Below are positions 46,020 through 54,902 of a stretch of 64,000 nucleotides of DNA, in pieces. The position numbers and the translations under genes were made by a program. Positions within the stretch are counted from its first letter, which is position 1. Each line of letters opens with the position of its first letter. The notes under the pieces were generated by a model, which was given only the letters and a program-made list of their open reading frames with translations, made no database searches and was not told the DNA's origin. Origin of the DNA: Cypionkella psychrotolerans (GTDB lineage Bacteria > Pseudomonadota > Alphaproteobacteria > Rhodobacterales > Rhodobacteraceae); the NCBI RefSeq assembly GCF_001294535.1, contig NZ_LGIC01000091.1, positions 1-64,000 on the forward strand. Direction: 5' to 3'.

Positions 46020-46835
46020 ATGGCCGATCTATTGCGTAAACCCAAGGGCACATCAGGCAAGGTGCATGACATCACGCCCGAAAGCGCGGGTTGGGGCTAT
46101 GTCGGCTTTGGTCTCTATCGTCTGCAACCCGGTGAAACCGCTGCCGAAGTCACTGGCGACCGCGAAGTCATCCTCGTGCTGGTCGAAGGCAAAGCCCAAA
46201 TCCATGCCGCAGGCCAAGATTGGGGCGTGCTCGGCGACCGTTTGGATGTGTTTGAGAAAACCCCACCGCATTGCCTGTATATCCCCAACGATTCCGATTG
46301 GTCTGCCACAGCCACCACCGCCTGCACCTTGGCGGTCTGCACCGCCCCCGGCAAATCCGGCCACAAAGCCGCACAAATAGGCCCCGCTGGCATCACCCTG
46401 ACCCAGCGTGGCACCGGCGCGAACACCCGTTTCATCAACAACATCGCGATGGAAGGCTTGGATGTGGCCGACAGCCTGCTGGTCACCGAAGTCTTCACGC
46501 CCTCCGGCAACTGGTCGTCCTATCCCAGCCACCGTCATGACGAAGACGATTTCCCCCGCATGACCTATCTGGAGGAAAGCTATTACATGCGTCTCAATCC
46601 GGCCCAGGGCTTCGGCATCCAACGCGTCTATACCGAGGATGGCAGCCTTGATGAGACGATGGCGGTCAAAAACCATGACGTCACGCTGGTGCCCAAGGGC
46701 CATCACCCCTGCGGCGCGCCTTATGGCTATGAGATGTATTACCTGAACGTCATGGCGGGCCCCCGCCGCAACTGGCGGTTTCAGAACGACCCGGATCATG
46801 ACTGGATTTACCAGCGCGACAACGCGCCAGTTTAA
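46020..46835 (+). CDS. iolB: 5-deoxy-glucuronate isomerase
   Basis: IolB converts 5-deoxy-glucuronate to 2-deoxy-5-keto-gluconate, the substrate of IolC. The 271-residue protein is a double cupin. The metal-site region is NWSSYPSHRHDEDDFPRMTY, LEESYYMRLNPAQGFGIQRV and DVTLVPKGHHPCGAPYGYEM, carrying the His and Glu ligands. It is the last iol gene in the run. Confidence 0.95.
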   Translation: MADLLRKPKGTSGKVHDITPESAGWGYVGFGLYRLQPGETAAEVTGDREVILVLVEGKAQIHAAGQDWGVLGDRLDVFEKTPPHCLYIPNDSDWSATATTACTLAVCTAPGKSGHKAAQIGPAGITLTQRGTGANTRFINNIAMEGLDVADSLLVTEVFTPSGNWSSYPSHRHDEDDFPRMTYLEESYYMRLNPAQGFGIQRVYTEDGSLDETMAVKNHDVTLVPKGHHPCGAPYGYEMYYLNVMAGPRRNWRFQNDPDHDWIYQRDNAPV

Positions 46836-46838
46836 ACC

Positions 46839-47198
46839 CTATTCAAACGGCGCGTCCGAGGTCAAAAGCTGCACCTGCATCTCACCCTTATAGCCCCGCA
46901 GTTCGGCCTCGATCAGATGCGGTTTTGGCAGGCGGGGCGTCAGTACCAGACAACGCCCAGCATAGCCCAATTCGTTCAGCCGGGTCAGCACCACGATCGC
47001 GTCCAAACTGGCGCTGAACAGGGGGAAAACCACCAGATCGGGGGCGATACGGGACAGTTCTTCCGGGCAAAGCCGCGCGAAGGGCAGCGAGAAGATCATC
47101 GCATCCTGTGACGCCGGGGCAGCCTCGCCTCCGGCAAGATACAGGATTCGGCGGCTCGGCGGATTTTGGTCTTGCGACAACCCCGACTGCGGTGGCAT
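46839..47198 (-). CDS. Unknown small protein divergent from phoR
   Basis: I do not recognise the family. The 119-residue soluble protein has an alternating strand/helix look: RRILYLAGGE, PDLVVFPLFSASLDAIVVLT, RLNELGYAGRCLVLTPRLPK, GEMQVQLLTSDAPFE. The order resembles a response-regulator receiver fold, but the phospho-acceptor Asp expected after the PDLVV strand is missing. It ends 3 bases from the convergent iolB stop and diverges from the phosphate operon, so a shared promoter region with phoR is possible. A link to phosphate sensing is only a guess. Confidence 0.6.
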   Translation of the reverse strand: MPPQSGLSQDQNPPSRRILYLAGGEAAPASQDAMIFSLPFARLCPEELSRIAPDLVVFPLFSASLDAIVVLTRLNELGYAGRCLVLTPRLPKPHLIEAELRGYKGEMQVQLLTSDAPFE

Positions 47199-47392
47199 GG
47201 TAGCCTCCCACTCACTCTACTGCGCGCTTTGGGGCTTAGAGGCGTCGATATCCTGCGCCTCCACAGCCAAAGCGCGAATTTCCGTTACGACACTCGCCTT
47301 ATGTTAGCGCACACGCAGCGGCGTGAGCAAGCCCGAACTGGCATGATCAGTTGGGGCAGGGTAGAGATTGGCAAAGGCAAAAGGGGTGGGCA

Positions 47393-48421
47393 ATGGATCA
47401 TGAGGCCACAAAAGCACTACTGGGCGGACTGCCGCTGCCGGTGATTCTGATCGCGGTGGATGAGCGGATCGTGCAGGCAAACGGGCCTGCCGTTGCGCTG
47501 TTTGGTGCGGCGATTGTGGATCGTCACCACGCGCTCAGCTTTCGGCAACCGGAATTTCTGCGCGCAATAGCGGCGGCGATGCTGCGCGGCGAGAAGGGCC
47601 GCATCCGCCTCACCCTCGCGGGGGCCGCGCAGGACACCATCTATGAAATCTCGGTCAGCCCAGTGCCGCAGGGCGTGCTCTGCGCCTTCGAGGATCGCTC
47701 GGCATGGGAGCAGATGGACCAGATGCGTCGCGATTTTGTCGCCAATGTCAGTCATGAACTCCGCACGCCACTGACCGCTTTGCTGGGCTTCATCGAAACC
47801 CTGCGCGGCCCCGCCCGCAATGATGCCCCGGCGCGCGAGCGGTTCCTGGCCATCATGGCCTCTGAGGCCGAGCGGATGAACCGCCTGGTGCGCGATCTGC
47901 TGCATCTCAGCCGGGTTGAGTCCGAAGAACGTGTGCTGCCGGGAGATGATGTTGATATCGCAGGACTTTTGCGCACCTCGGTGGCCAGCCTGCGCCCGCT
48001 TGCCGAAACCGCCCGCGTCACGATCCGGGTCGAGGGCGCCGATCAACCGCTGATCATCCGCGCTGATGCCGATCAGATGACGCAAGTACTGACCAACCTT
48101 GTCGAGAACGCGGTGAAATACGGCAGCCCCGCGGGGGCCGAGGTGCGGGTGGCGTTGGCGCGGGAACAAGGCCCGCGCGGTGCGCAGTTGCGGATTTCGG
48201 TCAGCGATCAAGGCGAGGGCATCGACCCGTTCCACATCCCCCGCCTGACGGAACGGTTCTACCGCGTCGATGGCCACCGCTCGCGCGAAAAGGGTGGCAC
48301 CGGCTTGGGCCTCGCCATCGTCAAACACATCGTCAACCGCCACCGGGGCAGGCTGGTGATTGAAAGCAGCAAAGGCAAAGGCAGCCGATTCTCGGTGCTG
48401 TTGCCGTACGAGGCACGCTGA
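47393..48421 (+). CDS. phoR: PhoR-type sensor histidine kinase lacking membrane segments
   Basis: The 342-residue kinase has a PAS-like N-terminal domain (LPLPVILIAVDERIVQANGP), a HisKA domain with the phospho-acceptor His in RRDFVANVSHELRTPLTALL, and an HATPase domain (QVLTNLVENAVKYGS N-box, SDQGEGIDPFHIPRLTERFY, EKGGTGLGLAIVKHIVNRHR). No transmembrane helix is present, unlike the classical membrane PhoR. With phoU and phoB in the same run it should control the Pho response. ATG 47393 has GGGGTGGG upstream. Confidence 0.9.
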   Translation: MDHEATKALLGGLPLPVILIAVDERIVQANGPAVALFGAAIVDRHHALSFRQPEFLRAIAAAMLRGEKGRIRLTLAGAAQDTIYEISVSPVPQGVLCAFEDRSAWEQMDQMRRDFVANVSHELRTPLTALLGFIETLRGPARNDAPARERFLAIMASEAERMNRLVRDLLHLSRVESEERVLPGDDVDIAGLLRTSVASLRPLAETARVTIRVEGADQPLIIRADADQMTQVLTNLVENAVKYGSPAGAEVRVALAREQGPRGAQLRISVSDQGEGIDPFHIPRLTERFYRVDGHRSREKGGTGLGLAIVKHIVNRHRGRLVIESSKGKGSRFSVLLPYEAR

Positions 48422-48444
48422 CAAAAACCCCTACCTACAGCCAT

Positions 48445-48477
48445 TCATCTTGGCCTAAATATCCCCGCCGGAGGCTC
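48445..48477 (-). repeat. Dispersed intergenic repeat, copy D (inverse)
   Basis: On the minus strand this reads CCTCCGGCGGGGATATTTAG then GCCAAGATGA, identical over 31 bases to the copy overlapping the amidase start at 11031. It lies between phoR and pstS, 53 bases before the Pho box. Confidence 0.75.
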
Positions 48478-48529
48478 CCCCACCTCCACCCGCGCCCTAT
48501 TTCAGCTCATTTCCCCCTGCCAGCCGTTC

Positions 48530-48558
48530 CCGTCATATAACTGTTACAAAACTGTCGC
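48530..48558 (+). promoter_or_regulatory. Pho box (PhoB site) before pstS
   Basis: There are three 11-base units in phase: CCGTCATATAA, CTGTTACAAAA, CTGTCGC. The last two form CTGTTACAAAACTGTCGC, close to the PhoB consensus of two CTGTCAt-type repeats with 11-base spacing. The site is 83 bases before the pstS start. Confidence 0.8.
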
Positions 48559-48640
48559 AAAACATATGAACAACCCGCCTAGACGGGGCGGCGAAGGGCA
48601 AGCCATCCGGGCAGCCCTCGGGAATTAACTGGAGAGCAAC

Positions 48641-49696
48641 ATGTCTCTGATCAAACTGATCCCTTCCGCCGTGGCGATCCTTGCCGCCACGACCGTCATC
48701 GCCTCGGCGCGTGACCAGCTGCAAATCGCGGGTTCTTCCACCGTGCTGCCCTACGCCACCATCGTGGCCGAAGCGTTCGGCGAAAACGGCGATTTCAAAA
48801 CCCCGGTTGTTGAAGGCGGCGGTTCGGGCGCGGGTCGTAAGAAGCTCTGCGAAGGCGTCGGAGAGTCGACCATCGACATCGCGAACTCCTCCTCGCGCAT
48901 CAGCCAGTCTGACATCGACCTGTGCAAAACCAATGGCGTCACCGACATCATGGAAGTCCGCATCGGCTATGATGGCATCGTGTTTGCCTCCGACATCAAC
49001 GGCCCGGATTTCGTGCTGACTCCGGTGGACGTGTTCAACGCCATCGGCGCGCAAATCGCCAAAGACGGCGCTCTGGTTGCCAACACCGCCAAGACCTGGG
49101 CTGACGCCAACGCCGCACTTCCGGCACAAGACATCCTCGCCTTCATCCCCGGCACCAAGCACGGCACGCGTGAAGTGTTCGACACCAAGGTTCTGCTGGA
49201 AGGCTGCAAAACCAACGGCGCTTACGATCTGTTCCTCGCTGCTTCGAAAGAGGCCGATGACGCTGCCAAGAAGAAAGATGCTGAAAAGCAGTGCTTCACC
49301 ACCCGTTCGGATGGCACTTCGGTCGACATCGACGGCGACTACACCGAAACCCTGTCGCGCATCGACGCCAACAAGAACGCCGTCGGCGTGTTCGGTCTGT
49401 CGTTCTACGAGAACAACACCGACAAGCTGAAAGTCGCCACCGTCAACGGCATCCTGCCGTCGGTTGAGACGATCTCGAAGGGCGAATACCCGGTGTCGCG
49501 TCCGCTCTACTTCTACGTCAAGAAAGCCCATATCGGCGTGATCCCCGGCCTGAAAGAATACATCCAGTTCTTCGTGTCCGATGACATGGCTGGCCCGGAT
49601 GGCAAACTGGCCGAATACGGTCTGGTCCCCGACCCGGAACTGGCAGCAACCCAAGCGGCTGTTGAGGCCGAAACCGTGATGGGCCCGCTGCAGTAA
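48641..49696 (+). CDS. pstS: Phosphate ABC transporter, periplasmic binding protein
   Basis: PstS captures phosphate in the periplasm and delivers it to PstCA. The 351-residue protein has a signal peptide (IPSAVAILAATTVIASA) and phosphate-site motifs: LQIAGSSTVLPYATIVAEAF, VVEGGGSGAGRKKLCEG, IDIANSSSRISQSD and KHGTREVFDTKVLL. It is longer than E. coli PstS and closer to the SphX/PstS group common in alphaproteobacteria. The Pho box upstream implies induction when phosphate is low. GGAGAG precedes the ATG. Confidence 0.95.
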   Translation: MSLIKLIPSAVAILAATTVIASARDQLQIAGSSTVLPYATIVAEAFGENGDFKTPVVEGGGSGAGRKKLCEGVGESTIDIANSSSRISQSDIDLCKTNGVTDIMEVRIGYDGIVFASDINGPDFVLTPVDVFNAIGAQIAKDGALVANTAKTWADANAALPAQDILAFIPGTKHGTREVFDTKVLLEGCKTNGAYDLFLAASKEADDAAKKKDAEKQCFTTRSDGTSVDIDGDYTETLSRIDANKNAVGVFGLSFYENNTDKLKVATVNGILPSVETISKGEYPVSRPLYFYVKKAHIGVIPGLKEYIQFFVSDDMAGPDGKLAEYGLVPDPELAATQAAVEAETVMGPLQ

Positions 49697-49703
49697 GACT
49701 TAA

Positions 49704-49735
49704 ATAAGCGGCGCGAGGCATCTCGCGCCGCTTAT
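49704..49735 (+). other. Long hairpin between pstS and pstC
   Basis: ATAAGCGGCGCGAG and CTCGCGCCGCTTAT form a perfect 14-bp stem with a GCAT loop, directly after the pstS stop. No T-run follows. Such hairpins after pstS usually protect the pstS mRNA end or limit read-through, so that binding protein exceeds permease. Confidence 0.75.
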
Positions 49736-49772
49736 CCATCCCGCGCCTGTCCCTCTCATTGGTAGGATCCCC

Positions 49773-51221
49773 ATGAGCATCGGCCTCCTCTCCCTGATTA
49801 TTCTCGGCCTCGCCATTGCTGGCTATGTGATTGGCCGCCGTAAGGCCGTCGCTCAAGTCGAAGGCGACATTCGCAAATTGCATTCTCTGCCGCCGTTTTA
49901 TGGCCGCATCACCGCTTTGCTCACCGCCGTGCCCGCGTTCTTTCTGATCGCCGCATGGCTTTTGGCGCAACCGTTGTTTCTGGAAAACAAAGCCCTCAGC
50001 CTGATCAACCCAGCCGAGCTTCCCGCAGGCAAATCGGCCGAGCTGGTGATGGCCGATGTCCGCCGTGTCGCCGCTGGTCTCAACATGCTGGAAGCGCGTG
50101 GCGATGATGTGGGTCCTCTGCTGGCCAGCCCCACCGCGCTGAAATCCGCGCTGAATGGGGCGGGCGTTGTGTTGGAAACCGAACCCACGCCTTCAACCCT
50201 CGCCGCAACTGCCGCGTTGCGCGATGCAGGTGCAACCTCGCGGCTTGCGATGACCGGGGCCGCACTTCTGCTCGCCCTCGCAGGTCTGGCTTTTGGCCTT
50301 AGCCGCATCAATCCCGAATACCGCGCCCGCAACGCCACCGAGCGTTTTGCGATGTGGCTTCTGATGGCCTCCAGCCTTGTCGCCGTGCTGACCACAGTCG
50401 GCATCGTGGCCTCGCTGCTGTTCGAATCGATCCACTTCTTCCGGCTCTATCCCGCGTCCGAATTCTTCTTCTCCACCGTCTGGAAGCCGCAATTCGGCGG
50501 TGGCTCCAGCCTTGGCATCCTACCGCTGCTCTGGGGCACGCTCTACGTCTCGGTGATCGCCCTGATCGTGGCGGTGCCAATCGGCCTGATGTCGGCGATT
50601 TACTTGGCCGAATACGCTTCCCGCTCCACCCGCGCTTGGGTGAAACCCGCCATCGAAATCCTCGCAGGCATCCCAACCATCGTTTACGGCCTGTTCGCTT
50701 TGGTCACCGTTGGCCCCTTGCTGCGCGATTACTTCGCCTCGCCCTTGGGTCTTGGCAACTCATCCTCCTCGGTGATGACGGCAGGTCTCGTGATGGGCAT
50801 CATGGTGATCCCCTTCGTGTCCTCGCTGTCTGACGACATCATCAACGCCGTACCGCAGAGCCTGCGCGATGGCTCGCTCGGTCTTGGCGCCACGCCTTCG
50901 GAAACCATCAAACAAGTGGTGATCCCCGCAGCGCTTCCCGGCATCGTCGGGGCCGTGCTGCTGGCAGCCTCCCGCGCGATTGGCGAGACGATGATCGTGG
51001 TGATGGGGGCAGGGGCCGCAGCCAAGCTCTCGCTTGACCCGTTTGAGGCGATGACCACCGTGACGGTGAAAATCGTCAGCCAGTTGACTGGCGACACCGA
51101 ATTTGCCAGCCCAGAAACCTTGGTCGCCTTCGCTTTGGGTCTGACATTGTTCTGCCTGACCTTGGCCTTGAACATCGTCGCCTTGGTGATTGTGCGTAAA
51201 TACCGGGAGCAATACGAATGA
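49773..51221 (+). CDS. pstC: Phosphate ABC transporter permease PstC
   Basis: The 482-residue inner-membrane protein is much larger than E. coli PstC (about 319). The extra N-terminal part has membrane segments (LLSLIILGLAIAGYVIG; ITALLTAVPAFFLIAAWLLA) and a periplasmic stretch rich in Ala; it matches the alphaproteobacterial PstC N-terminal extension I know. The conserved permease part follows (WGTLYVSVIALIVAVPIGLM, LAEYASRSTRAWVKPAIEIL, and the EAA-like SLGLGATPSETIKQVVIPAA). It overlaps pstA by four bases. Confidence 0.93.
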   Translation: MSIGLLSLIILGLAIAGYVIGRRKAVAQVEGDIRKLHSLPPFYGRITALLTAVPAFFLIAAWLLAQPLFLENKALSLINPAELPAGKSAELVMADVRRVAAGLNMLEARGDDVGPLLASPTALKSALNGAGVVLETEPTPSTLAATAALRDAGATSRLAMTGAALLLALAGLAFGLSRINPEYRARNATERFAMWLLMASSLVAVLTTVGIVASLLFESIHFFRLYPASEFFFSTVWKPQFGGGSSLGILPLLWGTLYVSVIALIVAVPIGLMSAIYLAEYASRSTRAWVKPAIEILAGIPTIVYGLFALVTVGPLLRDYFASPLGLGNSSSSVMTAGLVMGIMVIPFVSSLSDDIINAVPQSLRDGSLGLGATPSETIKQVVIPAALPGIVGAVLLAASRAIGETMIVVMGAGAAAKLSLDPFEAMTTVTVKIVSQLTGDTEFASPETLVAFALGLTLFCLTLALNIVALVIVRKYREQYE

Positions 51222-52570
51222 CCGCCCGCCCGCTGAACCCACGCGCCGCCATCGACACCCGCGCGTCTTTGCTGGTGCAAGATCCCCGCACCAAGGCCCG
51301 CAACGCCACCGAAAAACGCTTTCGTGCCTATGGCCTGTCCGCCATCGTCGTGGCGCTGCTGGCCCTCGTCTGGTTGCTGATCTCGATCTTTGGCAACGGT
51401 CTGCCTGCGTTCAAGCAGACCTTCATCACTTTGCCCGTCACCCTTGACGCAGCCCTGCTCGACAAAGGCGGCAAACGCGATCCTGCCGATCTGGCAAAGG
51501 CCACCACTGTCACCTATGGCAAACTGCTGGCTTCGTCTCTGGAAGCCGACGTCGCGGCCAAAGGCCTGAACTTGGGCGATATGAAGCCCAAAGACCTCAC
51601 CAAGATGATCTCCGAAGAATCCCCGGCCACCCTGCGCAACCGCGTCCTGGCCGACCCCTCGCTGATCGGCACCACGATTGAGGTCAACGTCCTCGCCTCG
51701 GGCCGCATCGACGGCTACTACAAAGGCCGGGTGACGATGGAATCCGCCGCCTTGGACAAAAACACCTCGCCCGCCCAGCTCGCTTTGGCAGATCAGTTGA
51801 AAACCGCAGGCGTGATGAAAACCCAAATCAACCCCGGCTTCCTCACGATGCCCGATGCGTCGGACAAACGCCCGGAAGCTGCTGGCCTTGGCGTCGCCAT
51901 CGTCGGCTCGCTCTACATGATGTTCGTGGTGCTGGTTCTGGCTTTGCCGATTGGCGTGGCAACCTCGGTCTATCTCGAAGAATTTGCCCCGAAAAACAAA
52001 TTCACCGACCTGATTGAGGTCAACATCGCCAACCTCGCCGCCGTGCCGTCGATCGTCTACGGCATCCTCGGCCTGTCGATCTTCATCAACTTCGCCGGAT
52101 TGCCGCAATCCGCGCCTATCGTCGGCGGCCTTGTGCTGACCCTGATGACCCTGCCGCGTATCATCATTCCGACCCGCGCCGCCCTGAAAGCTGTGCCGCC
52201 TTCGATCCGCGACGCAGCCCTTGGTATCGGCGCAAGCCGTTTGCAAACCATCACCCACCATGTGCTGCCGCTCGCGATGCCCGGCATCCTCACCGGCACC
52301 ATCATCGGCCTTGCGCAAGCCTTGGGCGAAACCGCACCGCTTCTGCTGATCGGCATGGTCGCCTTCGTGCGCGATTTCCCCGGTGGCCCGCCCGAGGGCC
52401 TGTTTGACCCGGCCTCGGCGCTTCCGGTGCAAATCTACAACTGGACCCAACGCGGCGACCCCGGCTTTGTCGAGCGCGCCTCTGGGGCCATCATCGTGCT
52501 GCTGGTCTTCCTGATCGCAATGAACGCCGTGGCGATCTATTTCCGCCGCAAATTTGAACGCCGCTGGTAA
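51218..52570 (+). CDS. pstA: Phosphate ABC transporter permease PstA (DUF3333 extension)
   Basis: The 450-residue protein carries an N-terminal DUF3333-type extension ([20 protein letters not shown] followed by a periplasmic domain of about 170 residues). The permease domain follows ([60 protein letters not shown]). It pairs with PstC. ATGA overlaps the pstC stop, so translation is coupled. Confidence 0.93.
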   Translation: MTARPLNPRAAIDTRASLLVQDPRTKARNATEKRFRAYGLSAIVVALLALVWLLISIFGNGLPAFKQTFITLPVTLDAALLDKGGKRDPADLAKATTVTYGKLLASSLEADVAAKGLNLGDMKPKDLTKMISEESPATLRNRVLADPSLIGTTIEVNVLASGRIDGYYKGRVTMESAALDKNTSPAQLALADQLKTAGVMKTQINPGFLTMPDASDKRPEAAGLGVAIVGSLYMMFVVLVLALPIGVATSVYLEEFAPKNKFTDLIEVNIANLAAVPSIVYGILGLSIFINFAGLPQSAPIVGGLVLTLMTLPRIIIPTRAALKAVPPSIRDAALGIGASRLQTITHHVLPLAMPGILTGTIIGLAQALGETAPLLLIGMVAFVRDFPGGPPEGLFDPASALPVQIYNWTQRGDPGFVERASGAIIVLLVFLIAMNAVAIYFRRKFERRW

Positions 52571-52581
52571 GGGGACATCAC

Positions 52582-53376
52582 ATGAAAGACCAAAGATTGG
52601 AGACCCGCGTGGACACCCAGACCATCAAGATTGAGGCCCGCAAGGCGCAGGTTTATTACGGCACCAACCATGCCATCAAAGACGTCGATGTCGATATCAT
52701 GGACAAAACCGTCACCGCCTTCATCGGTCCGTCGGGCTGCGGTAAATCGACTTTCCTGCGCTGCCTGAACCGGATGAACGACACCATCCCGTCCTGCCGC
52801 GTGGAAGGTTCCATCACGCTGGAAGGCGAAAGCATTTACGATCCCCGCGTCGATCCGGTGCAACTGCGCGCCCGCATCGGCATGGTGTTCCAAAAGCCAA
52901 ACCCGTTCCCGAAGTCGATTTATGACAACGTGGCCTATGGCCCGAAAATCCACGGCTTGACCCGCAACAAGGCCGAACTCGACGCCATCGTGGAATCCTG
53001 CCTGCGCAAAGCCGCCTTGTGGAATGAGGTCAAAGACCGTCTGCAAGCCCCCGGCACCGGCCTGTCTGGCGGTCAGCAACAGCGCCTCTGCATTGCTCGC
53101 GCCATCGCGACCTCACCCGAGGTTTTGTTGATGGACGAACCCTGCTCGGCGCTCGACCCCATCGCCACCGCACAAGTCGAAGAACTGATCGACGAACTTC
53201 GCAGCCAATTCTCGGTCGTGATCGTCACCCACTCGATGCAGCAAGCAGCTCGGGTGTCGCAACGCACCGCCTTCTTCCATCTCGGCAATCTGGTGGAATT
53301 TGGCGAAACCGGGCAGATTTTTACCAATCCGAAAGATCCGCGCACGGAATCCTATATCTCTGGCCGGATCGGTTAA
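52582..53376 (+). CDS. pstB: Phosphate ABC transporter ATP-binding protein
   Basis: The 264-residue ATPase has the Walker A motif [11 protein letters not shown]-loop [20 protein letters not shown] (PstB-specific), signature [16 protein letters not shown], Walker [14 protein letters not shown] and switch His in [14 protein letters not shown]. It drives phosphate import through PstCA. It follows pstA by 11 bases. Confidence 0.96.
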   Translation: MKDQRLETRVDTQTIKIEARKAQVYYGTNHAIKDVDVDIMDKTVTAFIGPSGCGKSTFLRCLNRMNDTIPSCRVEGSITLEGESIYDPRVDPVQLRARIGMVFQKPNPFPKSIYDNVAYGPKIHGLTRNKAELDAIVESCLRKAALWNEVKDRLQAPGTGLSGGQQQRLCIARAIATSPEVLLMDEPCSALDPIATAQVEELIDELRSQFSVVIVTHSMQQAARVSQRTAFFHLGNLVEFGETGQIFTNPKDPRTESYISGRIG

Positions 53377-53387
53377 GGAACACAAAT

Positions 53388-54092
53388 ATGTTGAATGATC
53401 CCCATATCGCCCGCGTTTTCGACCGTGATCTTGAAGCGGTTCAGGCCATGATCATGAAAATGGGCGGGCTTGTTGAAGCCGCCCTGTCTGATGCCGCCAA
53501 AGCGCTGGATACCCAAGATGAAAGCCTCGCCGATCAGGTGCGCAACAACGACGCCGCGATTGATCAGCTGGAAGAAATGATCAACACCGAATGCGCCCGG
53601 CTGATCGCTTTGCGCGCGCCCATCGCCACCGATCTGCGCACCGTGCTGACCGTGATGAAAATCGCCTCCAGTCTGGAACGCTGCGGCGACTACGCCAAAA
53701 ACCTCGCCAAACGTGCGCTGGTGCTGAATGCAATGTCACCGATCCCCGGTGCCGCAGGTTCGATCCGCCGTATGGCGCGTCAGGTCGGTCTGCTGCTGAA
53801 AGACGCTTTGGACGCCTTCGTGTCGCGCGATGCGGGCCTCGCCGCCGAAGTGCGTCTGCGCGATGAAGAAGTCGATCAGATGTATAACGCTTTGTTCCGC
53901 GAATTCCTGACCCATATGATGGAAGACACCCGCAACATTTCGGCCTGTATGCACCTGCATTTTATCGCCAAAAACATCGAGCGCGTCGGCGACCATGCCA
54001 CCACGATTGCCGAACAGGTGATCTATCTCACCACCGGATCACTGCCGGATGAGGCCCGCCCGAAAGCCGAACTCGCTGGGGGGGAGGCTTGA
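53388..54092 (+). CDS. phoU: Phosphate signalling complex protein PhoU
   Basis: The 234-residue all-helical protein has two PhoU repeats, each with the metal-cluster type motif: IASSLERCGDYAKNLAKRAL and FIAKNIERVGDHATTIAEQV (E/DxxxD). PhoU links Pst activity to PhoR and holds the Pho response off when phosphate is plentiful. It starts 11 bases after pstB; its stop shares a base with the phoB start (TGATG). Confidence 0.95.
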   Translation: MLNDPHIARVFDRDLEAVQAMIMKMGGLVEAALSDAAKALDTQDESLADQVRNNDAAIDQLEEMINTECARLIALRAPIATDLRTVLTVMKIASSLERCGDYAKNLAKRALVLNAMSPIPGAAGSIRRMARQVGLLLKDALDAFVSRDAGLAAEVRLRDEEVDQMYNALFREFLTHMMEDTRNISACMHLHFIAKNIERVGDHATTIAEQVIYLTTGSLPDEARPKAELAGGEA

Positions 54093-54778
54093 TGGCACCG
54101 CGTCCATCGGTGCTGCTGGTCGAGGATGAACCGGCACAGCGCGCGGTGCTGTCCTATAACCTTGAGGCCGAAGGCTTCGAGGTCCGCACAGCTGACAATG
54201 GCGAAGACGCGCTCTCCCTGATCTCGGAAGAAGCCCCCGATCTGATCCTGCTTGACTGGATGATGCCGCATGTTTCCGGCATCGAAGTCTGCCGCCGCCT
54301 GAAAGCCCGCCCTGAAACCCGGGGCATCCCGATCATCATGCTGTCGGCACGCTCGGAAGAAGTCGATAAGGTGCGCGGGTTAGAGACCGGGGCCGATGAT
54401 TACGTCATCAAACCCTATTCCGTGGTCGAGTTGATGGCCCGCCTGCGCGCGCAACTGCGCCGCGTGCGGCCTGCGACGGCGGGGCTTTTGCTGGAATGGG
54501 GCGATATTCGCCTCGATACCGAAACCCACCGCGTCTACCGCGCCGACAAAGTGCTGAAACTCGGCCCCACCGAGTTCCGCCTGCTGGCGACCTTTATGGA
54601 AAAGCCGGGCCGGGTGTTTTCCCGCGAAAGCCTCTTGGACCGCGTCTGGGGCCGCGATATCTACGTCGACACCCGCACCGTCGATGTCCACATTGGTCGG
54701 CTGCGTAAATCGCTCTGCACCTTCGGCGGCGACGACCCTTTGCGCACCGTGCGCGGGGCGGGGTATGCTTTAGGATAA
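54092..54778 (+). CDS. phoB: Phosphate response regulator PhoB
   Basis: The 228-residue OmpR-type regulator has a receiver domain (VLLVEDEPAQRAVLSYNLEA, phospho-acceptor in LILLDWMMPHVSG, MLSARSEEVDKVRG) and a winged-helix DNA-binding domain (KVLKLGPTEFRLLATFMEKP, FSRESLLDRVWGRDIYVDTR, TVDVHIGRLRKSLC). It should bind the Pho box before pstS and so control its own operon. Coupled to phoU by a one-base overlap. Confidence 0.95.
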   Translation: MAPRPSVLLVEDEPAQRAVLSYNLEAEGFEVRTADNGEDALSLISEEAPDLILLDWMMPHVSGIEVCRRLKARPETRGIPIIMLSARSEEVDKVRGLETGADDYVIKPYSVVELMARLRAQLRRVRPATAGLLLEWGDIRLDTETHRVYRADKVLKLGPTEFRLLATFMEKPGRVFSRESLLDRVWGRDIYVDTRTVDVHIGRLRKSLCTFGGDDPLRTVRGAGYALG

Positions 54779-54789
54779 CACACAACATA

Positions 54790-54820
54790 GGCGGCGCCTG
54801 ACCGCAGCTTGGGTGCCGCC
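54790..54820 (+). terminator. Hairpin after phoB
   Basis: GGCGGCGCC at 54790-54798 pairs with GGTGCCGCC at 54812-54820 with one wobble pair, 11 bases after the phoB stop. It has no strong T-run and is a possible operon end. Confidence 0.45.
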
Positions 54821-54902
54821 TCGCCTTGATGGAGGGCTTGGTTATCTTGCCTAAAACATCGACAAGGGATTGATCCCCAACCCTACCTGCAATCGAGAAT
54901 CA

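Noticed and set aside
50729-52450. 573-residue open frame on the minus strand over pstC/pstA
   Set aside because: Shadow of the two permease genes; low-complexity Gly/Asp/Arg translation without motifs.
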